From positions 1 through 20,782 of IMG/VR virus record IMGVR_UViG_3300018038_000059: DNA of 20,782 nt. One strand, given 5' to 3'. This DNA comes from a virus. Below, one piece after another: positions 1-6,814 of this stretch (position 1 is its first letter; the number at the start of each line of letters is the position of its first letter). Under the pieces are notes generated by a model. The model ran no database searches, was not told the DNA's origin, and was given only the letters and a program-made list of their open reading frames with translations. The position numbers and the translations under genes were made by a program.

Positions 1-2
1 AG

Positions 3-722
3 CTTGGAGGAAGAATCTCAAGACATTCAATTCTTGCAAGTCAACTTTTTAATATCAACCTCGCCAACTTTGATAAAAACAAAACACATGCAATGGAGTA
101 TTACCTTGCAAAGAAAACAAGATATGCAGGAAGTTATGGGATGTGGGGCAATACAATGTCAGAGCAGCTTGCTAAGGAAGCTCATTTTTTTCCTAAGCAA
201 GTTTGTGATGAGCTTCTGAAAAAATTCCATGCAGCCGAGCCTCTTATTATAAATGTTTTTCAGAGATATATTGAAAACAATCTAAACAAAACAAAGTGCC
301 TAAAAACTCCCATAGGAAGAGTGAGATATTTTTATGGTCTTAGAAGCTTTTCAGATAACAGTAAAATATATAGAGAAGGCTATAGCTACATTCCTCTATC
401 TACTACTGGTGATAATAATGGGCTTGCTATTCTTTATCTCTATCCTTTTACTAACTCTATTTATGGTAGTGGAGAATTGGGTGGACAAATTATCCAAGAA
501 GTCCACGATTCAACTACCTTAGAGGTAGATGATTCTCTTAGCAATGTTAAGAAGTCAATGGAGTTTTTAAGACAAGCTTATCACAGAAAGATAGTTTTTG
601 AGAATGGTTTTGAAATGGAAATTCCTATAGAGTTTGAAATTGGCTATTCTCTTGGTTCTATGAAAGCTTTTAATACTGAACAAGAACTTGATATTATTTA
701 TCCTTTTCTAAACAAGAACTAA
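3..722 (+). CDS. Family A DNA polymerase, C-terminal part (5' truncated by window edge)
   Basis: Replicative DNA polymerase of the Pol I family; only the last 239 residues (end of the polymerase domain) are inside the window. The reading frame is open from base 3, so the ATG at 93 is internal, not the start. Visible landmarks: a DIH-like segment at residues 4-18 (RISRHS...ASQLFNI), motif B/O-helix KKTRYAGSYGM at 37-47, a GRVRYFYG segment near 105-112, and motif C QEVHDS at 165-170 containing a catalytic Asp. Motif C reads HDS rather than the cellular HDE. Motif A and any 3'-5' exonuclease domain must lie upstream of the window. It is followed after 9 bases by the helicase gene, which fits a replication operon. 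The family assignment is firm; the subfamily is not determined. Confidence 0.9.
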   Translation, partial: LGGRISRHSILASQLFNINLANFDKNKTHAMEYYLAKKTRYAGSYGMWGNTMSEQLAKEAHFFPKQVCDELLKKFHAAEPLIINVFQRYIENNLNKTKCLKTPIGRVRYFYGLRSFSDNSKIYREGYSYIPLSTTGDNNGLAILYLYPFTNSIYGSGELGGQIIQEVHDSTTLEVDDSLSNVKKSMEFLRQAYHRKIVFENGFEMEIPIEFEIGYSLGSMKAFNTEQELDIIYPFLNKN

Positions 723-731
723 AGTGCAAAA

Positions 732-1943
732 ATGCCCAGACAGCTAAAGAGTTCATGGATAGATACTTATGTCAATTCAATTATTCCAAGCTCAGATGCT
801 CCAGAAAATTTTCATTTTTGGTCGGCAGCTACTATTGTATCTGCTGCTTTGCGTAGGAATATATACTATGTAAGAGGCGCTCGTAAGCTTTTTGCCAATT
901 TATACACTATTCTTGTTGCTCGTCCTGGTATTGGAAAAGGTGAGAGTATTATTCCAGCAAGTGTGATTTTGGAGAAAAGCAATACCGCAAATATGCTTGC
1001 TGATAGGCTTACAATGCCTCATATTATTAGTAGAATGCACAAAGGATTTCAAAGAATAGGACAGAATAGCATAGGCTTTGACCACACAGCTTGTATGTTT
1101 GCTGAAGAGCTTAGTACTTTTATGCGAGCTTCAGAAGAAGAGCTTGATACTCTCAATCAATTATGGAACTCCCCAGATAAATATGGAGCAGGAACAGTAG
1201 CAAGGTCAGATGAGACTATTGAGAATCCAAGTTTTGTATTACTAGGAGGAACTACTCCTAAGTGGCTTTGTAGAAGCATTCCAGAACATGCAGCCGGCGG
1301 TGGTTTTACAAGAAGAGTTAATTTTGTGTATGCTAAGAACAATTCTAAAATAACTCCATTTCCTAAGCCTTGGACTCCACCACAAGTTTTAATTGAAGAT
1401 TTAAAACACATGGGTACTTTGCAAGGGGAAATGGTTTTGACACAGGCAGCGATTCCGGTGTTTGAAAAGCTTTACAAAGAATGCAAAGTAGAAGATGATT
1501 TTGATGATGAAACTTCGGCTACTTATAAAACAAGCCAGTGGACGAATGTTGTAAAACTTGCTATGGTTCTTAGTATTTGTCAATCAGATTCTATGATGAT
1601 TGATAAGAATACTTTGGTTAGGGCTATTAAGTTAGTAGAACAAGTAAGACATGACCTGGGTTTGGTTTTTAGCTATATAGGAGAATCAGACACAGCAGCA
1701 GCAGGGGCTAAGGTAGTTGAGTTTATTAACAAAGTAACATATGCTACAACTTCTCAGATAATGAGGCATATGTCAAAGGATACAACATATGACATATTAA
1801 CAAATACAATCCTTCCAACATTGGTTCATGCTGGGATTTTGCAGATGCTTAACTTAGGCAATACAACAAAGTACTTTGATCCAATCCACCTTCAAGAGCT
1901 TCAAAAACAACAAGCAGCTAAGGCAAAAGGAGGAACACCTTGA
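732..1943 (+). CDS. DUF3987-like P-loop replicative helicase/ATPase
   Basis: A 403-aa P-loop ATPase resembling the DUF3987/primase-associated helicase group found in phages and plasmids, probably the replicative helicase partner of the upstream polymerase. The nucleotide-binding loop is at residues 63-72 (ARPGIGKGES). It lacks the first Gly and the usual Ser/Thr after GK, but GKG variants are known in this group. A Walker-B-like stretch CMFAEELSTFM is at 121-131, a sensor-like FVLLGGTTP at 168-176 and a candidate arginine finger GGGFTRR at 189-195. The last ~70 residues look like a winged-helix domain that could bind DNA. No primase domain is present. No clear ribosome binding site precedes the ATG, so coupling to the polymerase stop 9 bases upstream is likely. 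The family call rests on motif order. Confidence 0.75.
   Translation: MPRQLKSSWIDTYVNSIIPSSDAPENFHFWSAATIVSAALRRNIYYVRGARKLFANLYTILVARPGIGKGESIIPASVILEKSNTANMLADRLTMPHIISRMHKGFQRIGQNSIGFDHTACMFAEELSTFMRASEEELDTLNQLWNSPDKYGAGTVARSDETIENPSFVLLGGTTPKWLCRSIPEHAAGGGFTRRVNFVYAKNNSKITPFPKPWTPPQVLIEDLKHMGTLQGEMVLTQAAIPVFEKLYKECKVEDDFDDETSATYKTSQWTNVVKLAMVLSICQSDSMMIDKNTLVRAIKLVEQVRHDLGLVFSYIGESDTAAAGAKVVEFINKVTYATTSQIMRHMSKDTTYDILTNTILPTLVHAGILQMLNLGNTTKYFDPIHLQELQKQQAAKAKGGTP
1926..1933 (+). promoter_or_regulatory. Ribosome binding site that fixes the TTG start at 1940
   Basis: AAAGGAGG lies inside the end of the helicase gene, six bases before a TTG codon that overlaps the helicase TGA stop (TTGA). 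No ATG lies nearby in that frame, so this strong site is the main reason to accept TTG as the start of the 98-aa gene. Confidence 0.7.
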
Positions 1944-2236
1944 ATCTACATGTTTGGTATCCGACAATTCTTAAAAAAGACCATGTTTTATGCCTAACAG
2001 ATTTTTTTACTAAAATGGTCAAAAGAATTGTAGCCGGGCAACTTAGGTATGAAAAACAAGGACCTACTTCATACTTAAAATGGTTAGAGCAAGAAACAAA
2101 AGCCTATAAAAAAACAGGTAATTCAGAGCATCTAATCAATGCTGCTAACTATGCCTATCTAGAATCAGTATTTCCAAGTCATCCAAAATTTCATTTTGAC
2201 CCAACAGCAAAATCAATAAGGAGAAAAGAAAGCTAA
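1940..2236 (+). CDS. Hypothetical phage protein, 98 aa, TTG start
   Basis: Not assigned to a named family. It starts at TTG overlapping the helicase stop, supported by AAAGGAGG six bases upstream. The protein is soluble and probably helical, with no Cys pair or membrane segment. The central part (about residues 34-76: basic GQLRYEKQ, then KWLEQETKAYKKTGNSEHLI followed by NAANYAYLE) has the general look of small phage proteins with a TGN.EHL..AANYA signature that occur in replication/nucleotide regions, but I cannot attach a function. The C-terminus is basic (KSIRRKES). The stop overlaps the next ATG (TAATG), so it is translationally coupled to the GroES-like gene. Confidence 0.7.
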   Translation: MNLHVWYPTILKKDHVLCLTDFFTKMVKRIVAGQLRYEKQGPTSYLKWLEQETKAYKKTGNSEHLINAANYAYLESVFPSHPKFHFDPTAKSIRRKES

Positions 2237-2709
2237 TGGCTAAAACAACCTCAGAAACTTTTGTGGATAAGAGAAGGATTGGGAAAGCAGAAGCTAAGAC
2301 TATCTGTTCTTGTGGTGAAAACTATGTAATGGAAGACTCAGAATTTTGTAACCTTTGTGCAAATAAATTAGTAAAACAAGCACAAGAAGAAAACTACCTA
2401 ATCCCCCTCCAAGCAGTCGGCGCTCGCATGTTCGTAAGAAACGATGATTCAATGATTCGATCAGGTATGATTTATATCCCTGACAATGCCCAAAGGAGAT
2501 CGACAATTGGAGTAATTATTAATCTTGGTCCTGATATTCAGAATCAAGATTTAAAGCTGGGTATTAGAATTATGTTCGATCAATATGCTGGAAGGGTAGT
2601 AGAAATAAGAGGATACAAGAACATAACTCTTGTAAGAGAAGATGAAGTACTTGCAATTGTAACTAAGAGCCTGAAGGAAATTGAAGAAAGTAGTGCAAGC
2701 AATGGATAG
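2236..2709 (+). CDS. GroES-like co-chaperonin with N-terminal zinc ribbon
   Basis: Residues about 54-143 follow the GroES/Cpn10 chain from end to end: an opening strand LIPLQAVGARMFVRND, a mobile-loop region with the GroEL-binding hydrophobic patch GMIYIP (77-82), the RSTIGVIINLGP turn (88-99), LKLGIRIMFDQYAG (106-119) and a closing EDEVLAIV (135-142), which matches the GroES SDILAIVE end. Phage co-chaperonins such as T4 gp31 replace host GroES so that host GroEL folds the phage capsid protein; a similar role is inferred here. Unlike ordinary ~97-aa GroES, it has about 50 extra N-terminal residues holding C24-x-C26 and C38-x2-C41, a likely zinc ribbon, plus a ~14-residue polar tail. It sits in the early/replication operon, apart from the capsid genes, and starts within a TAATG overlap; AAGGAG lies 12 bases upstream. 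Confidence 0.85.
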   Translation: MAKTTSETFVDKRRIGKAEAKTICSCGENYVMEDSEFCNLCANKLVKQAQEENYLIPLQAVGARMFVRNDDSMIRSGMIYIPDNAQRRSTIGVIINLGPDIQNQDLKLGIRIMFDQYAGRVVEIRGYKNITLVREDEVLAIVTKSLKEIEESSASNG

Positions 2710-2878
2710 TCAAGAGAGCACACAGTCTAGTGATCCCATTCACGATTTGGCACACGAAATTGCCAACATTAAAGCATACAGTCCTGCACTGCTTTTTTAT
2801 GAAACCGTGGAGGTCATTTATGGGATTCTTAAGTCGTCACCTTTGTTAAAAGATGATGCTCAGTTCTTTAGTAGTTAA
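2702..2878 (+). CDS. Small hypothetical protein, 58 aa
   Basis: Last gene of the plus-strand operon, of unknown family. The ATG at 2702 overlaps the end of the GroES-like gene by 8 bases. A TTG at 2681 would add 7 residues (MKKVVQA) but is less convincing. The first ~12 residues are polar (Gln/Ser-rich); the rest is probably two helices, DLAHEIANIKAY and LFYETVEVIYGILKSS, ending in QFFSS. There is no Cys pair and no clear membrane segment. It is followed by the bidirectional hairpin terminator. Confidence 0.55.
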   Translation: MDSQESTQSSDPIHDLAHEIANIKAYSPALLFYETVEVIYGILKSSPLLKDDAQFFSS

Positions 2879-2906
2879 GAAAAAATGGAGCAGTAAACAA
2901 AAAAAT

Positions 2907-2941
2907 AAGGCCAGCCCAGTATCTAGCCAAGCTGGCCTTTT
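2907..2941. terminator. Bidirectional intrinsic terminator between converging operons
   Basis: A perfect 9-bp inverted repeat, AAGGCCAGC (2907-2915) and GCTGGCCTT (2931-2939), encloses a 15-base loop. On the plus strand it runs into TTTTCATTTTATT. On the minus strand it runs into TTATTTTTTTG (complement of 2898-2908). Both directions therefore have a stem followed by a U-rich tract, right where the plus-strand replication operon and the minus-strand virion operon meet. Confidence 0.85.
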
Positions 2942-2970
2942 CATTTTATTCTTACCATATTAAAAGCCTA

Positions 2971-3054
2971 TTACTTCATTTTCTTCTTGAACTTCTTTGG
3001 CTTCTTTTTCTTCGACTTTTCATAATCAAAGTCGCCGGGTTTCACTTTTGGCAT
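2971..3054 (-). CDS. Lysine-rich mini-protein, 27 aa
   Basis: A very short but convincing gene: ATG with AAGGAGG six bases upstream, and an AT-rich leader like those before the capsid genes. The product begins MPKVKPGDFDYEKS and then becomes almost purely Lys with Pro and Phe (KKKKPKKFKKKMK), 13 lysines in 27 residues. No family is recognised. It is the last gene of the virion operon, 16 bases before the terminator hairpin on its own strand. A strongly basic peptide in this position could bind DNA or be packaged with it, but this is inference. Confidence 0.65.
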   Translation of the reverse strand: MPKVKPGDFDYEKSKKKKPKKFKKKMK

Positions 3055-3059
3055 TTTTG

Positions 3060-3078
3060 CCTCCTTGTTAAAATTAAC
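3060..3078 (-). promoter_or_regulatory. AT-rich translation leader plus strong RBS before the Lys-rich gene
   Basis: Read on the minus strand, this is GTTAATTTTAACAAGGAGG, ending six bases before the ATG. GTTAATTTTAAC is also a near-perfect palindrome. The same GTTAATTT(T)AA.AAGGAG string precedes the decoration-protein gene. Confidence 0.5.
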
Positions 3079-3083
3079 TGCAA

Positions 3084-3293
3084 CTAAACCTTAGTAGCTT
3101 TTACACTCTTCTTACCACCAGATTCCTGGCTTGCAATGCACTTGCCTTTTACAAAACCAGGAACACTTCCTTCAGACATGTGGCTAAAACCACACTCTTC
3201 CATTACATTGCAACTAGCCTCATTAATCTCACGAGTTTCTTCAACACTGTGAGCATCTTTGATAGCACTTTCTTTTGTGTATCCACCAGCCAT
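3084..3293 (-). CDS. Small hypothetical protein, 69 aa
   Basis: Not recognised. Good AAAGGAG site upstream of the ATG. The product is polar and charged: an acidic/helical middle (EETREINEASCNVMEEC), three Cys (about 28, 34 and 52) too widely spaced for an obvious zinc motif, and a basic tail GGKKSVKATKV. No membrane segment. It lies between the large putative ejection protein and the Lys-rich peptide at the distal end of the virion operon. It could be a minor virion component, but nothing in the sequence shows that directly. Confidence 0.7.
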   Translation of the reverse strand: MAGGYTKESAIKDAHSVEETREINEASCNVMEECGFSHMSEGSVPGFVKGKCIASQESGGKKSVKATKV

Positions 3294-3313
3294 TGTTTTT
3301 CTCCTTTGTTTTA

Positions 3314-5278
3314 TTATTGATTCTGCCCACTAAAAATCTCACTGAAAGCACTCTCTACTTTTCCAATTCCCTTGTTTAAAGTATTTGTAATAGCTCCTTT
3401 CTCCAAGAAATTCTTTTTCTTTGGCTGGCCGAATATTTCATGTGTTGCAATAGGACCAACAAAAGGTGTGTGGCTTACTAAATATCTTTCTCCTGCTTTT
3501 TTAAACTTATCCAAATTTCCTTTAAAAGCAGCATTTCCCACATCCCATACTTGTCCTGCTTCTTGACCAAAAGGCCCTAGCAGAGATTCCAAAGCCATTG
3601 TCTTATCTCCATAAGACAAAGCCATCATAGCATCATACATAATAGGAAGGCCAATGCTATAAGCAATGTTATCTATTGTCCTTTCAAGCACAAACTTCTT
3701 CCACTTTTCAGGAGAATCCATATACTCCCCTGGTCTTTGTTTCAAATTTCCATATTTAAGCCAATTAGAAGCATCTGCAACAGCCTCTCCTACCATTGGA
3801 TAGATAGTTGCAAAATACATAAGTGGTCTTAAATTCCCTTGTTTTGCAGGCTTTGCAATGAAATCATTTATAAACTTTCCTGATTGAAATTGCATTTTTT
3901 TATAAAGAAATAAAGCTCTGCCAAGAGCACCAGTTTCAAAACCTTTAGCATTACCAATAGCAACTCTCCCACCTCTTGCCATAGTAGGCAAAGTAGAAGC
4001 ATCTCCCCTATACTGTGTAATATCAGAAGTTCTCTTTGCTGCCATTAACTTATCTCTTTCATCAAGACCAGATTTTAAAGCCTTATCTGGATCAATATGC
4101 AATTCATGAAAGTATTCTCTAATCCATTTATTTGTAGGATCTTTTTTCAACTTAGCCAAAGCATCTTCTACAAAATTTCTTCCAGCAATTGCTGAGAATA
4201 TTCTTCTTTGTTTGTCTAGATAATTTGCTCCATTATACTTCATGATATAAGCCCCAGGATCTTGCATAAACTTCGGCATCTCTTCCATCCTAAGAGCTTT
4301 CATTGTATGATAGTATCCTGCACTAGATTTTAAAGCAAATTCTCTAGCTTCTGGTTCTCCGGTTACAAAGTCATAAACAGTTTTAGCAAAAGGCTTTAGT
4401 TCACTAAAAAAAGCCTGACCAGTATTAGCCTTTGCTGCATGAATTAAAGGATTGAACCATTGTCCTATATGTCTCATAGGACTTAAAGAAAGATGGCTAG
4501 TTATCATATAACTATTTGTACGTTTTTCAACATTGGATTTAGAACTCATAGGCTCTTCATTCCAAGGTTTAAATCTTTCTACAAGCTCTCCAGTTTCTGG
4601 GTTTATGGTAGGAATTAAATATGTTTTAATCCTTCTACCAAGATAAGCTTCTGTTATGTTCTTCGCATAAACCCAATCCATTCCAGAGCCAGTTTCTTTT
4701 TTAATCCCATCCAAGGCTCTTGCCACATTTTCATCATTCGGACCAAACATCTTATGTTCAGTTAAAACATGAGAAGAGTCAGAATAAAACTTAGCAAGAC
4801 TTTCTACAGCATGTTTGCCTTCATAGCTAGGAAAGTTTGTTTTGTTTGCTTGTAAATCTTTTAATATATCTCTAGCACTGCCATTGCCTTGCATAGAAGC
4901 TTGAGTTAGTTCAGTAACAGTACTGCGAATATTTGGAGCCTCTTGTTGCAATAAACCATGCAACTTCGATCCGGGCTGGACTCCTGTAGTAATTCCTTTC
5001 TGTACATAATCATTCAAACTGCTAAGTTCATCTTTAGAAACTTTACCCAATCCATTTAAAAGCCTGGACGCGTGTTGTTTGGAGAAATTAGTCTCTGCCT
5101 CTGGCAAGGCTTTTTCAAGCATGTCTTTAAGCTTGGGTCCCCATTCTTTGGACATGTTTGTAATAGTTTTAAACTCGCTTCTTCCAAATTCTCTAGCAGC
5201 AAATTCAAAGCCTTCTTTAGCAATATCAGGAATTGCTTTGCTTGCTGCTTCTACAATTGGAGTTACAATGCCTGCCAT
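3314..5278 (-). CDS. Putative internal virion / DNA-ejection protein, 654 aa
   Basis: Large, mainly helical basic protein, third of three consecutive large putative internal virion proteins. The central and C-terminal part (about 320-560) resembles a family seen in phage polyvalent or internal virion proteins: a QRRIFSAIAGRNFVEDAL helix near 357-374, then LGRALFLYKKMQFQSGKFI (452-470), then KQGNLRPLMYFATIYPMVGE (479-498). The hydrophobic stretches about 484-500 and 537-553 could insert in a membrane, as expected for a protein that helps DNA cross the cell envelope. No lytic transglycosylase or nuclease motif was seen. The start is shared with the upstream stop (TAATG) and preceded by GAGGAG. 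The role is inferred from position, size and composition. Confidence 0.65.
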   Translation of the reverse strand: MAGIVTPIVEAASKAIPDIAKEGFEFAAREFGRSEFKTITNMSKEWGPKLKDMLEKALPEAETNFSKQHASRLLNGLGKVSKDELSSLNDYVQKGITTGVQPGSKLHGLLQQEAPNIRSTVTELTQASMQGNGSARDILKDLQANKTNFPSYEGKHAVESLAKFYSDSSHVLTEHKMFGPNDENVARALDGIKKETGSGMDWVYAKNITEAYLGRRIKTYLIPTINPETGELVERFKPWNEEPMSSKSNVEKRTNSYMITSHLSLSPMRHIGQWFNPLIHAAKANTGQAFFSELKPFAKTVYDFVTGEPEAREFALKSSAGYYHTMKALRMEEMPKFMQDPGAYIMKYNGANYLDKQRRIFSAIAGRNFVEDALAKLKKDPTNKWIREYFHELHIDPDKALKSGLDERDKLMAAKRTSDITQYRGDASTLPTMARGGRVAIGNAKGFETGALGRALFLYKKMQFQSGKFINDFIAKPAKQGNLRPLMYFATIYPMVGEAVADASNWLKYGNLKQRPGEYMDSPEKWKKFVLERTIDNIAYSIGLPIMYDAMMALSYGDKTMALESLLGPFGQEAGQVWDVGNAAFKGNLDKFKKAGERYLVSHTPFVGPIATHEIFGQPKKKNFLEKGAITNTLNKGIGKVESAFSEIFSGQNQ

Positions 5279-6813
5279 TATTTTTCTCCTCTGCCCCTTG
5301 CCATTTCATTCAAAAACTTCTCAAGATTATCAGTTTCTTGTGGCCCTGTTTCTAAAAGCTTTGGCTTTGCTTCACTCATTCTTAATTTCAATCTTTCAAA
5401 AGCATTCCTTCCAGGCTTGCCTTTTAACTTCTCAGCAAGTTGCTTGCTAGGATTCAAAGCATCACTAGCTTTTTGCAACTTATCTACAGCCCTAATAGCA
5501 TTGCCTTGAGGCTCTTGGAGAGCACCAGAGATATTGGCATCAGTAATTTTACCTTTAGTTTTTTTCCAAACTTTAGGAACTTCTAAAGTAGTACCAGCTT
5601 CAGCATCCTTTGCTTGTTGTTTAATTAAATCCTTAACTTTGGCTCCATGTTCTCTAACCTGTGACTCTGTCATTTTTGTATTATCTATTACAAATTTAAC
5701 AAAGTCAGCGTCTCTTTTAGATTTAGTAGCTTGCGCAGATATGTATGAAGCTTTATCTATATCAGAAGCAAAATTAAGCTCAAATCCTTTTCTCCCATAA
5801 GAATATCTTGGTTTAGCACCAGAAAGCTCTTGAGGTAATTTGCCTTTTACTTGTTTTACTGTTGCCCCTAAAGCCTTTCCTTCAACCTTCGGTTCTTCTT
5901 TTGCTTTATTTATAATTTGATCAATTTGTACTTTTTCATGTGCAAAAGGATCATCTTTTACAACCTTTTCAGTTGCTTCTTTTACTTGTTGCTTAGCAGT
6001 TTGCAAAGTCTCTTCTAATTTTGACAAAGCATCTTTACCAGCTGTCTCTGCCATTGGCCCTGCTTTTTTACCAAATTTGCTTGCTAACTTTCCAAGTATC
6101 CCTCCAAGTCCCATTCCTGTTGCAGTCATTCCTGCAAATTCTTTTGGAGTATCAGAAAAAGGAATTGCTCCTGCTGAGTTATGAATTAAAGATTTAACCA
6201 AACCTGGAAACTTAGTAGCTCCTGTTAAACCTTCGGCTACTTTTTCTATCGGCCTTCCTGGAATACTTTGTCCAGCCATTTCAGCTAACTTCGCCTTAAT
6301 AGGATTTTCCTCTTCATAATTACCACTAGCAATCTTTGCCTTTTCTGCTTGCTTGTCAAGTAATCTTCTTATAATATTATTGGGTCCAACTCCTAATCCT
6401 ATTCCACCTACTTTAGCTACATTACTAGCCCCTTCCATTAAACCTTTAGCAGCAGAAGGAATAAAAGAATCTGCTTCACCGGCTGATTTATTTCCTTCCA
6501 TACCAAATTTTGCTTGGTGCTGAGGAGGTTGTGAACCAAAGTCTGAAATTGGTTGCAGTTTATCTGCAAGTTTTCTACTTAAGCTATCAGATTCATTTGT
6601 TGTAATTTGACTAGACCCTCTCTGCACACTTCCAGAGTATCTTTCTTTAAAAGCTTTCTTTGCTTGTTCTACTTGGCTTGGGTCAGTTTTTAACCTAGGC
6701 TGCACAAATTTCTCAAATATCCTATCCATAAACAAATCAGCCTTTGGAGAAGCAAGGATCTTTGCTTTCTTCTTTGGATCAAGAACATCGAGAAGTGTAT
6801 AGTCTTGAGGCAT
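5278..6813 (-). CDS. Putative internal virion protein with a polyvalent-protein-associated domain, 511 aa
   Basis: Lys/Ala-rich, mostly helical, low-complexity protein with one recognisable module at about residues 333-402: KPRYSYGRKGFELNFASDID followed by KASYISAQATKSKRDADF. This matches the look of the small domain that recurs in phage 'large polyvalent proteins' and other injected phage proteins (YxxGxKxFxLxFxSDIDKAxYI...KSKRDA). A Gly-rich, weakly hydrophobic patch (about 128-143 and 226-250) precedes a coiled-coil-like stretch (about 255-300). The ATG is one base after the stop of the 538-aa gene and has no evident ribosome binding site, so it probably depends on coupled translation. A packaged or injected protein is the best guess. 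Confidence 0.6.
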   Translation of the reverse strand: MPQDYTLLDVLDPKKKAKILASPKADLFMDRIFEKFVQPRLKTDPSQVEQAKKAFKERYSGSVQRGSSQITTNESDSLSRKLADKLQPISDFGSQPPQHQAKFGMEGNKSAGEADSFIPSAAKGLMEGASNVAKVGGIGLGVGPNNIIRRLLDKQAEKAKIASGNYEEENPIKAKLAEMAGQSIPGRPIEKVAEGLTGATKFPGLVKSLIHNSAGAIPFSDTPKEFAGMTATGMGLGGILGKLASKFGKKAGPMAETAGKDALSKLEETLQTAKQQVKEATEKVVKDDPFAHEKVQIDQIINKAKEEPKVEGKALGATVKQVKGKLPQELSGAKPRYSYGRKGFELNFASDIDKASYISAQATKSKRDADFVKFVIDNTKMTESQVREHGAKVKDLIKQQAKDAEAGTTLEVPKVWKKTKGKITDANISGALQEPQGNAIRAVDKLQKASDALNPSKQLAEKLKGKPGRNAFERLKLRMSEAKPKLLETGPQETDNLEKFLNEMARGRGEK

Positions 6814-6814
6814 T

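Noticed and set aside
4-219. A 71-aa ORF in another frame at the left edge
   Set aside because: The polymerase frame is open from base 3 with recognisable family A motifs before the ATG at 93, so this ORF is a shadow.
2681-2701. TTG start extending the 58-aa protein
   Set aside because: An ATG is available at 2702, and the RBS-like AAGGA before the TTG is too close to it.
5072-5509. Plus-strand ORFs of 145 and 123 aa opposite the start of the 654-aa gene
   Set aside because: Phe/Ser/Leu-rich shadow translations of Lys/Ala-rich coding sequence; two competing frames, no RBS and no recognisable domain.
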